In this document: piece by piece, positions 57,004 to 64,000 of the stretch | Layout: every line of letters begins with the position of its first letter | Position numbering within the stretch: position 1 is the first letter of the stretch | Origin: Mesorhizobium tianshanense | GTDB taxonomy: Bacteria > Pseudomonadota > Alphaproteobacteria > Rhizobiales > Rhizobiaceae | Assembly (NCBI RefSeq): GCF_007830515.1 | Contig: NZ_VLKT01000012.1 | Coordinates: forward strand, 1-64,000 | DNA length: 64,000 nucleotides | Direction of reading: 5' to 3' | Program-made: the position numbers and the translations under genes | The notes under the pieces: model-generated | Database searches by the model: none | What the model saw: only the letters and a program-made list of their open reading frames with translations | What the model was told of the DNA's origin: nothing

Positions 57004-58245
57004 ATGAGAAGGATGGCGTGTGTTGCGGCGTGGGTGCTCGGCATGGCGGTAGCCGCCGGCGCTGCGCCGATCCCGCTCCAGCGCGGCGTCGGCGTGCATG
57101 AATGGCTCAACTGGTCGCCGGTGGAGGACGATGGATCCTATAGTTGGCCCCCCTATCGCAGCGAGCAGGAATGGCTTGCGGGACACAGGCCGCTCACCGA
57201 TTGGCCAGGCGGCGACGAATTTGCGCGCGTTCGATCTATGGGGTTCGACTTCGTCCGGCTGAGCGTCGACCCCGGTCCTCTGCTTGCCAGCGAGGGCGCC
57301 AAACGAAAGCAGGCGCTGGACATACTTGCCGCTGCGGTCGAACGGATAACGTCGGCCGGCCTCAAGGTTGTCTTCGACCTGCACGGCGTCACCCAGGTCC
57401 CGGCCAACAGCATGGAGATGATCTATGGCGGTGCCGACAGCGAGGGCGTGGCCCGCTATCGCGAAATGGTTGTGGCGGTCGCCACCATGCTGGTCAAGGT
57501 CGGCACCGACAAGGTAGCCATCGAACCCTATAACGAACCGGCATACTACCCCTGCGATTCGAGCGGAAGCGATGACTGGCAGCGGATCATGGCAGGCACG
57601 GTCCGCGATATTCGCGCAGTCAGCAGCGAGATCACCATCGTCGCAACGGGCGCCTGCGGCGGCAGCATTGCCGGACTGGTCAATCTCACCCCAGACTTTG
57701 ACGATTCGAACCTCTACTACAGCTTCCATATGTACGAGCCGCACAGTTTCACGCACCAGCGGCCCGACGGAACAAACACCTTCGCCTCGGGCCTTCCCTG
57801 GCCGGCCGACAGCAGTACGCCCGAAGTGGTGGCCGAAACCCTTAAGGCGCAGATGGACGCCGCCGGCTTGATCTCGGTCGAGCAGGTGATGAACATGGTC
57901 GCGGCGCGTGAAGCAATCGCCCGATATTTCGAACAGAATTGGGGCCAGAGCCAACTCGAGGCGAGCTTCCGTCAGGCGGTCGACTGGGCCGAGGCCCATG
58001 GCATTCCAGGCCGGCGGCTTTTCATGGGTGAGTTCGGCGTCATCCTCATGTCCACCGACGGCCGCATGGGCGCGTTCGACGCTGACCGTCTGCGCTATCT
58101 CAGGGCGGTGCGCCAGCAGGCGGAACGCTTCGCGATCCCGTGGTCTGTCTGGGAATTCTCCAATCCCCATGGAATGACCGTCATCCGGCCCGATGGGCCA
58201 GCGGTCCCAGACTCATTGATGTTGCAGGCACTGGGCCTGCCATAG
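57004..58245 (+). CDS. Secreted glycoside hydrolase family 5 (cellulase-like), 413 aa
   Basis: The signal peptide MRRMACVAAWVLGMAVAAGAA precedes PIPLQRGVGVHEWLNW. The GH5 barrel shows GFDFVRLSVDPGPLL, LKVVFDLHG, AIEPYNEPAYYPC with the acid/base Glu in N-E-P, NLYYSFHMYEPHSFTH, and the nucleophile Glu in RLFMGEFGVI. It cleaves beta-1,4-type glucans or a related exopolymer in the periplasm or outside the cell. ATG 57004 follows GGAG seven bases upstream; ATG 56986 would add six residues. It is divergent from the heparinase gene. Confidence 0.93.
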   Translation: MRRMACVAAWVLGMAVAAGAAPIPLQRGVGVHEWLNWSPVEDDGSYSWPPYRSEQEWLAGHRPLTDWPGGDEFARVRSMGFDFVRLSVDPGPLLASEGAKRKQALDILAAAVERITSAGLKVVFDLHGVTQVPANSMEMIYGGADSEGVARYREMVVAVATMLVKVGTDKVAIEPYNEPAYYPCDSSGSDDWQRIMAGTVRDIRAVSSEITIVATGACGGSIAGLVNLTPDFDDSNLYYSFHMYEPHSFTHQRPDGTNTFASGLPWPADSSTPEVVAETLKAQMDAAGLISVEQVMNMVAAREAIARYFEQNWGQSQLEASFRQAVDWAEAHGIPGRRLFMGEFGVILMSTDGRMGAFDADRLRYLRAVRQQAERFAIPWSVWEFSNPHGMTVIRPDGPAVPDSLMLQALGLP

Positions 58246-58385
58246 CTGACGTAACCTCGCTTCACGGGCCAAGCTGGGCTTTAATCTCTCCGGCAATTTT
58301 GCGATCCGGTTTTGTCGGCCACCAGGTGCTTAATACATTCGGTGTTAGTAGCGTCGTGAATACGCGTACCCCGGGGGGAGAAACG

Positions 58386-60275
58386 ATGTGTGGAATTGCC
58401 GGCTGGATCGGGCGGAGAGTTGAGAATCCGCAAGATCGGGCTGCCAGGATGTCAAACGCATTGCGGCATCGTGGTCCCGATGCTGAAGGTGCCGAGCTCT
58501 TGGACTTGAGCAACGGCGAGGATCAATTGGCATTGGTGCATCGCCGCCTGGCTATTATTGACCTGAATGCCGATTCAAATCAGCCGATGCATATAGACGA
58601 CGGCCGACTTAGAATTATTTTCAACGGCGAAATATACAACTATATCGAGTTGCACCAGGAATTGATCGGCCTCGGTCATCATTTTCGAACGCGTTCCGAT
58701 ACCGAGGTGCTGCTCAGAGCTTACGATCAGTGGCACTTATCCATGTTCGACCGATTGAGCGGCATGTTCGCTTTTGCGCTCTGGGATGCTCAGAGGCATG
58801 AATTGATCCTCGGCCGGGATCCCTTCGGCAAAAAGCCCCTTTACCTCATGCAAAGCGAAAGATTGCTGTCCTTTGCCTCGGAGATCAATGCGTTGTTGTC
58901 ATCGCAGCCAAATGCGCAGCATCTCGATTTGAACGCTGTGCACGAATATCTGCGCTGGCGTTACGTGCCTGGACCGCGCACGCTTTTTAAACAGATCCGC
59001 AAACTCAACCCTGGAAGCTATGCTGTCTGGTCGCAAGGGACAGTGACGGAAACGCGCTATTTTACGCCCCCGGATCAAACGGATCTGACCGAGGATATCG
59101 ACCGCGAAACCGCCAATCGACGATTTCTGGAACTGATCGACCTTTCCGTCGAGATCAGAATGCGCAGCGATGCGCCCTTTGGCGCCTTTCTCTCCGGCGG
59201 GCTCGACTCGTCAGCAATCGTCGCCCTGATGACCAAGCACAGTGACAAGCCCATTCGTACATTCTCGGTCGGTTTCAGCGAGTCGGCTTATAGCGAACTC
59301 CCGTTCGCCCGACGCGTCGCCGATCACTTCAAGACGGATCATTGTGAACTGGTCATCCAGGCAGACGACTTGATTGACCATCTGCCCAAGTTGATTCGCC
59401 ATCTGGGGGCGCCTGTTTCACAAAGTTCGGACATCCCAATTTACCTGATGTCGGCGCGAGCCTCGCAGGAGGTCAAGATGGTGCTCACAGGGGAAGGGGC
59501 AGACGAGATTCTCGGCGGGTATCCCAAACATCGCGCGGAGTCGTTGGCTGGAATCTACCGGTCGCTCGTTCCAGCCTTGCTCCACGACAATCTCCTCGCC
59601 CCTTTGATACGCGCCATGCCTGGCGCATCAGCCAAGTTCGATACATTTGCCCGAAGCGCGGGTGAAAGGGACTTTGCCACGCGGATGATCTTATGGTTTG
59701 GAGCCATGACAGCGCGGCAACACGATTGCCTCATCGGTGCGCCGGCCAATTGCCAAAACGACCGTAACGACTTCCCGTTCTCCTCGAGCGCGACGGCATC
59801 CCATCTTCGCCGCGTGCTGTTTTTTGATCAGACATCGTGGTTGCCTGACAATCTCCTGGAACGGGGCGACCGTATGATGATGGCCGGTTCAATCGAAGGG
59901 AGAATGCCGTTCCTCGATCGCGATCTGGTTGCGTTCGTCAGCAAATTGCCTGATCGCTACAAGGTGGGTTGGCGGAAGGGTAAGCTGATCTTGCGCGACA
60001 GTATGGCCAGCATGCTTCCTGAGGAAATTCTCAACCGCCGCAAGATCGGGTTCAAAGTACCCGTCGCCGAATGGTTTCGCGGGCCGATGAGGAACTACGT
60101 GCACGACCATCTTTGCTCCTCCCGTTCCGTCATTCGCAGCTACTTGAGCGCGAAGCACCTTGATCAAATTGTCTCGGAACACACCAAGGGTGCAGCAGAC
60201 CACGAAAAGCTGATATGGGCGCTGCTGAATTTGGAGATATTCCATCGCGAGTTCGAGCTTGGAGCGCCGCAGTGA
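58386..60275 (+). CDS. asnB: Asparagine synthase (glutamine-hydrolysing), 629 aa
   Basis: The N-terminal class II glutaminase has Cys2 nucleophile (MCGIAGWIG), RHRGPDAEG, HRRLAIIDLN and NGEIYNY. The C-terminal synthetase PP-loop is FLSGGLDSSAIVALM (about 267-281), then SVGFSESAYSELPFARRVA and TGEGADEILGGYPKHR. AsnB-like enzymes recur in polysaccharide clusters where they amidate sugars or are housekeeping. Third-position GC is visibly lower than in neighbouring genes, hinting at separate ancestry. The start ATG 58386 follows GGGGGGAG. Confidence 0.92.
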   Translation: MCGIAGWIGRRVENPQDRAARMSNALRHRGPDAEGAELLDLSNGEDQLALVHRRLAIIDLNADSNQPMHIDDGRLRIIFNGEIYNYIELHQELIGLGHHFRTRSDTEVLLRAYDQWHLSMFDRLSGMFAFALWDAQRHELILGRDPFGKKPLYLMQSERLLSFASEINALLSSQPNAQHLDLNAVHEYLRWRYVPGPRTLFKQIRKLNPGSYAVWSQGTVTETRYFTPPDQTDLTEDIDRETANRRFLELIDLSVEIRMRSDAPFGAFLSGGLDSSAIVALMTKHSDKPIRTFSVGFSESAYSELPFARRVADHFKTDHCELVIQADDLIDHLPKLIRHLGAPVSQSSDIPIYLMSARASQEVKMVLTGEGADEILGGYPKHRAESLAGIYRSLVPALLHDNLLAPLIRAMPGASAKFDTFARSAGERDFATRMILWFGAMTARQHDCLIGAPANCQNDRNDFPFSSSATASHLRRVLFFDQTSWLPDNLLERGDRMMMAGSIEGRMPFLDRDLVAFVSKLPDRYKVGWRKGKLILRDSMASMLPEEILNRRKIGFKVPVAEWFRGPMRNYVHDHLCSSRSVIRSYLSAKHLDQIVSEHTKGAADHEKLIWALLNLEIFHREFELGAPQ

Positions 60276-60384
60276 CGCCAATGGGATCGATGCCGCGCCC
60301 CGCCCGCGGTGCTCGTCTTAGGTTCACCTGCCGCACTCAGGCGACGATCCGCAAGCTCAGCATCCATGTTCTCACAGGACAGAG

Positions 60385-61503
60385 TCAGCGCTTGACCGGT
60401 TGAGCCTCTAACGCGACCGACCTCCAGACGTCGCTGATCGCGCCGACAAACGGTGCGAGCTCGAGCCGTTCCCGATGCACCGCCATCGCGGCAGCGCCAA
60501 GCCTGGCCCTCAGTGTCGGATCTTCAACCAGCCGTGTCAGTGCCTCGGTCAACGCCGCAACATCGCCGGGTGGCACCAGCAACCCGGATTGCTCGTTGGT
60601 GATGATGTCCTCGACGGCGCCGACAGGCGTCGTCACCACCGCGAGGCCCGCGGCCATCCCTTCGATGACCGAGACGGGCAGGTTTTCGGCAAAGGAGGGC
60701 AGCACCAGAATATCCGCCGAAGCGATCAGCGACGCGACCTCATCGGGGCCGACCCAGCCGGGAAAGGCAACGCGCTCGGCAAGGCCCAGTTCGGCCGTTC
60801 TCGTCCGCGCCGCCTCGACTTCGCCATCGCCGGCGATCGTGGCGCGCCAATTCTTGATCGGCTCCATGCGATGCAGCGCATCCAGCAATTGCGGTACGCC
60901 CTTGCGGTCGCCTATGCGGCCGAGGAACAGGATATGCACATGGTCGCCGCCGCCGACATGGGCCAACGAGGGAACCGCCGTGGCGTTGGGAACGATGACA
61001 ATATTGCCGGCTCCCCCCGGTGCCCGGCTGGCGACGAAGTCGCGCCAAAGCCCGCCCAAGACGATCACTCGACCGGCGTGCTCGAACAGAGCTTTGATAC
61101 GGCGGCTCATGAAACTACGATCGTCTTTCCAGAATGTCTGATACTGCGCCCCGTGCAAATGCAGGACATAGGGTATCGACAGCAGGCGTGCGCAGGCGGC
61201 GATCACCATCTTGCGATAGGTACTGCCGGAGACCGATATATTGATGTGAATGACATCAGCGCGTCTCGCCAAACGCGCCGCAAGCATCCGCAGGCAAAAG
61301 TCAAACATGTAGAAGACCGAAAGTCCGACATGCCCTGGGCCGCGGCTGGCGAGGAAGCGTACATCGATGTCGGCGATCTCTTGCCGTTCGAACTCCTGCT
61401 TCAACGCCCCCATGATGCGGTCGATGCCTCCCTGCCCCGAAACACCCGAGGGCGTGGCGACAAGGACATGCACTTTTCGATTGTGGGCAAGACGCTGCAA
61501 CAT
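60385..61503 (-). CDS. Glycosyltransferase family 4, 372 aa
   Basis: A GT-B fold enzyme. N-terminal HVLVATPSGVSGQGGIDRIMGALK contains the Gly-rich acceptor loop. C-terminal half: VVIVPNATAVP, HILFLGRIGDRKGVPQLLDALHRM (donor site), the SADILVLPSFAENLPVSVIEGMAAGLAVVTTPVGAVEDII block with the E-x7-E motif, and GLLVPPGDVAALTEAL. Start ATG 61503 with AGGA upstream is preferred to TTG 61539. It is divergent from the flippase and adds a sugar to a lipid-linked polymer. Confidence 0.93.
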   Translation of the reverse strand: MLQRLAHNRKVHVLVATPSGVSGQGGIDRIMGALKQEFERQEIADIDVRFLASRGPGHVGLSVFYMFDFCLRMLAARLARRADVIHINISVSGSTYRKMVIAACARLLSIPYVLHLHGAQYQTFWKDDRSFMSRRIKALFEHAGRVIVLGGLWRDFVASRAPGGAGNIVIVPNATAVPSLAHVGGGDHVHILFLGRIGDRKGVPQLLDALHRMEPIKNWRATIAGDGEVEAARTRTAELGLAERVAFPGWVGPDEVASLIASADILVLPSFAENLPVSVIEGMAAGLAVVTTPVGAVEDIITNEQSGLLVPPGDVAALTEALTRLVEDPTLRARLGAAAMAVHRERLELAPFVGAISDVWRSVALEAQPVKR

Positions 61504-61656
61504 GATTCCTATTTCGGAAATACAAAGCAAAGGTTTCAAATAAGGTTTACGACGAATCCGTTAGTTCAAACTGAATCTGTTCACCCTTTGCCGTCATCGC
61601 GCTGGATTTTCCGCCGGTCGACGATTAATCGAAGGCGAAATTTCCGGGAACAACCC

Positions 61657-63096
61657 TTGCTGCTCCGCTCCACGCTCATCTATGCCCCGGCGATCCTGCT
61701 GACGCGAATCTCCGCGCTGCTGCTGCTGGTGATCGTGACGCGGTTGATCGACCAGACAGAGTATGGCCTGCTGACCCTGGTGGTGACCGTAGGCGAAATG
61801 ACCGACATCGCCGTTACCAACTGGCTGCGCATCGCCTTGCTCAGGCTTGGCGGCAAAGGCGACATCAGCCGAGGCAGCCTGAGGCTGGCCGGGCGGGTAC
61901 TGCTTGCCAGCACGGCACTGGCGCTGATTGTATCCATGGTCGCCTCGGCAGTGATCGTGCCGGAGCGCTGGGTCGAGTTCGCGATCGCCGTCTGCGGCTA
62001 CCTGATCGCCGGCTCCATCGGTCGCTTCGCGTTGACCGTGCTGCAGATGCAGCAGCGTCATTCGGTCTATTCGATGCTCGAATTCCTGCGCGCCCTGCTG
62101 CAACTCGCGCTGCCGATCGGCGCCATTGCCATCTTTCAGGATTCGTTCCTGACGGTATCGCTCGGCTCGAGCCTCGGCGTGCTGATCGCAGGCGTCGTGG
62201 CGGGCGTCATGGCATCCCGGCGCGTCGTTGCCGGTCCGCCACGCTTCACCCAGAAGGAGTTCTTCGTCCTCGGCGTGCCCCTGGTCATCATGGCGCTGGT
62301 AGGCTTCGGCCTCCACAGCGCGGAGCGTCTGTTCCTCAAGATCTATTACGATGCCGGCGCTGTGGCGATCTTCGCCGCGGCCTATGTGCTGGCCCGCCAG
62401 CCGATCGACATGGTCGCCAATTCCATCAACATGGGCGCCTTTCCCGAGGTTGTCAGCCGGTTCGACGACGAGGGGCCTGCGGCGTCGGGCAGGCTGCTGT
62501 CGCAATTGATGGCCTTGATGATCCGCCTTTGCCTGCCGGTTGCGGCGATGCTGGTGGCACTCAGCAGCGATATCACGCAGCTCTTGTTGCCTTCCGAATA
62601 TCACGGCCGCTTTGGTCTGCTCTTTCCGATCATCGCGTTCAGCGTGCTGTGTGCCAACCTCGCGAGCTTCGTCTACGGCACCGTGGTGCACGCGCACAAG
62701 CGGCCGTGGCTGCTGATCATCGCCAATTCGTTCGGCTCGGTGGCGACAATCGCACTGTCGGTGCTGTTGATCCCACCGATGGCGGAGGTCGGCGCCGCCC
62801 TGGCGCTGGCGGGCGGATCGTTGGTAGGCCTTGTAGCCTGCATCATCATCAGCGAACGGCTCACGCCGGTGCCGGTGCCATGGCGCGACATCGGCGTTTC
62901 GATCGTCATCTCGCTCGGCACGGGACTGGCCGCCAGCCTTGCCAGTGCTGTATTCGGCAATGTGCCGGCCATCTTCCCGCTCGTCGCCGGCGGCACCGCC
63001 GGCGCGGTGGTTTTCCTCGGGCTGACCTGGCTGTTCTACCCTGCCGCCGCGATGCAACTTGTAGCCAAGCTAAGGGCGCGGTTACGGCTCGCATAG
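61657..63096 (+). CDS. Polysaccharide flippase (Wzx/MATE-type), about 479 aa
   Basis: A multi-pass membrane protein with about twelve to fourteen hydrophobic helices: LIYAPAILLTRISALLLLVIVTRLIDQTEYGLLTLVVTVG at the N-terminus, and FSVLCANLASFVYGTVVHAHKRPWLLIIANSFGSVATIALSVLL later. It moves undecaprenyl-linked repeat units across the inner membrane, or lipids in related families. No ATG fits; TTG 61657 after a weak GGGAA site is the best start, and no helix lies before it. It fits the EPS set with the divergent GT4. Confidence 0.82.
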   Translation: MLLRSTLIYAPAILLTRISALLLLVIVTRLIDQTEYGLLTLVVTVGEMTDIAVTNWLRIALLRLGGKGDISRGSLRLAGRVLLASTALALIVSMVASAVIVPERWVEFAIAVCGYLIAGSIGRFALTVLQMQQRHSVYSMLEFLRALLQLALPIGAIAIFQDSFLTVSLGSSLGVLIAGVVAGVMASRRVVAGPPRFTQKEFFVLGVPLVIMALVGFGLHSAERLFLKIYYDAGAVAIFAAAYVLARQPIDMVANSINMGAFPEVVSRFDDEGPAASGRLLSQLMALMIRLCLPVAAMLVALSSDITQLLLPSEYHGRFGLLFPIIAFSVLCANLASFVYGTVVHAHKRPWLLIIANSFGSVATIALSVLLIPPMAEVGAALALAGGSLVGLVACIIISERLTPVPVPWRDIGVSIVISLGTGLAASLASAVFGNVPAIFPLVAGGTAGAVVFLGLTWLFYPAAAMQLVAKLRARLRLA

Positions 63097-63342
63097 ACCC
63101 ACGAGGGCATCGGAATTGCCGTGTCGCGGTACTGGAGAGCGGTCCCAACTTCGGACCGAAGCATCTGCCCCGGGCCGGCGACGTTTGTTGGAGCAGTCGC
63201 CCTATAGATACACCTTTCGAATTACGGTGGAATCACTGTGACAGTGTACTTTTTACGCTTGCACGGCTGTCGTGTGTAGATTGACCGCATGACTCGACGC
63301 TGCGGGTGAGCAAGGGGCAACGAAGGGTGTGCGAACAAAACA

Positions 63343-63822
63343 ATGACCAACAGCAACAAAAACACGATTGGACACCATACATCTCCCTTTTGGCGCATCC
63401 TTCGAGGAGAGGCTGTGTACCAGCTTGATGAGACGTCAGGGCCGGAAGCCATCAATCGAGCGCTTGGTCCCGACCCCTTTTGGAAGAAAGGGGAGAATGT
63501 AATGTGCTTCGACGACCTCGAGGTCGGACTAGACGAAACAAACGAACTGAAAACCGTCAGGTACTTCGGATTATATCCTGGAAAGACACATAAGGGCGAA
63601 ATCAAGCTGCCAAAGCATGAGAGCGAAAAGATTTCAAAAAAACTATTACAAATGAGTAGTGTTGTGGGATATCTAATGATTAACTCGGTTGAATTCAATT
63701 ACGATAAGACGCTTGACAGCGAATCAGACCGTGGCATTCACCTACACGATGGATTTGGTCTTCATTTTTATGAAAAATCGGGAATTTTTTATCTTGGTTC
63801 TGTGTTTTTGAAAAAAATTTAG
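63343..63822 (+). CDS. AT-rich hypothetical protein, 159 aa
   Basis: No recognised domain. The sequence is soluble and mixed, with Lys-rich segments (KHESEKISKKLL) and an aromatic, Gly-containing end (DGFGLHFYEKSGIFYLGSVFLKKI). It has much lower GC than all neighbours, AT-rich third positions and no good ribosome-binding site near ATG 63343. It lies next to what looks like the start of another mobile or foreign region at the window edge. It is probably acquired horizontally. Immunity-like or phage-type functions would fit the size but are pure guesswork. Confidence 0.5.
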   Translation: MTNSNKNTIGHHTSPFWRILRGEAVYQLDETSGPEAINRALGPDPFWKKGENVMCFDDLEVGLDETNELKTVRYFGLYPGKTHKGEIKLPKHESEKISKKLLQMSSVVGYLMINSVEFNYDKTLDSESDRGIHLHDGFGLHFYEKSGIFYLGSVFLKKI

Positions 63823-64000
63823 AAACAGCAACCCTTTGAAGCATCTCCCTGATCGTGGGGCCGCGAACGGGTCAAAAGTAGGGTTTCAATCAAGCGGATG
63901 GATTCTGTCCGACTTCAGCGCACAGTGTGCCGATCCAGGTTGTGCTGCATGGCGCTGAGCTCGGCTGAAATCGAATCAGAAGCGGAGATGAAAAAGAATG
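63823..64000 (+). other. Right edge: no complete gene
   Basis: An ATG at 63988 begins MKKN right at the edge, as many IS3-type transposases do, but four residues are not enough to call it. The rest shows nothing I can name. Confidence 0.3.

Noticed and set aside
60475..61656. In-frame N-terminal extension of the flippase
   Set aside because: It runs antisense through the GT4 gene and has no membrane or family features.
61594..63057. 487-aa minus-strand frame opposite the flippase
   Set aside because: Charged His/Arg/Gln-rich shadow of a membrane protein gene.
1..64000. CRISPR arrays, tRNA or rRNA genes
   Set aside because: No regularly spaced repeats longer than the small tandems listed, and no cloverleaf or rRNA-like segment noticed.

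Overview
The window reads as chromosomal DNA of a GC-rich alphaproteobacterium of the Hyphomicrobiales, most likely Mesorhizobium or a close relative. The basis is the gene content (stacked ribose-type ABC importers, ThuA/Gfo-Idh pair, DUF6064, a PrkA-YeaH-SpoVR trio, a fused CoxI/III oxidase), the EcfG-type promoters, and two dispersed intergenic palindromic repeat families of the kind common in this group. The genus is inferred; there is no rRNA or other decisive marker. No tRNA, rRNA or CRISPR array was seen.

Left edge (1-2.7 kb): the tail of an ISAs1-family transposase abuts a 5'-truncated HerA-like ATPase pseudogene, followed by two small hypothetical genes and gene-poor DNA. At 2.7-10.6 kb lies a catabolic block: a GntR/FCD regulator, a glutamine-synthetase-like ligase, a LacI regulator, a complete ribose-type ABC importer (binding protein, ATPase, permease) and a metallo-beta-lactamase-fold hydrolase. 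LacI-type operators lie between the regulator and the importer. At 10.6-14.9 kb are a PagL-like outer-membrane protein, an enolase-superfamily remnant, a Tat-exported nitroreductase-like protein divergent from a GlxA-type AraC regulator, and a lipoprotein.

The most interesting region is 14.9-27.4 kb. Twelve co-directional minus-strand genes appear to form one operon: pxpA, a biotin carrier, a biotin carboxylase, pxpB, pxpC, a TorT-like binding protein, an ABC ATPase and permease, the biotin transporter bioY, and three subunits of a xanthine-dehydrogenase-type molybdenum hydroxylase. A LysR gene is divergent at its head. I infer an ABC-fed pathway that hydroxylates an N-heterocycle and opens a lactam or amide by biotin- and ATP-dependent chemistry, with its own biotin supply.

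At 27.7-32.4 kb are an aldo/keto reductase, DUF6064, a possible small RNA, and thuA/thuB-like genes. At 32.8-34.5 kb is a patch of gene debris (LysR, NadD-like and SorC remnants) around an intact fucosyltransferase-like gene. At 34.5-46.2 kb is a stress-type neighbourhood: DUF883, acetate kinase with phosphoketolase, Pcm, a proline-rich protein, SpoVR-DUF444-PrkA, a YbhB gene broken by a 22-bp tandem duplication, and DUF2267. Three genes or operons here have EcfG-like promoters. At 46.3-51.9 kb is a cytochrome oxidase operon (CoxB-cytochrome c, fused CoxI/III, small membrane protein, CtaG, triheme cytochrome c). At 52.1-63.1 kb lie a cupin gene and then polysaccharide and envelope genes (GNAT/FemAB-like, sterol desaturase, heparinase II/III, GH5, AsnB, GT4, flippase). 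The right edge holds an AT-rich orphan gene that looks acquired.
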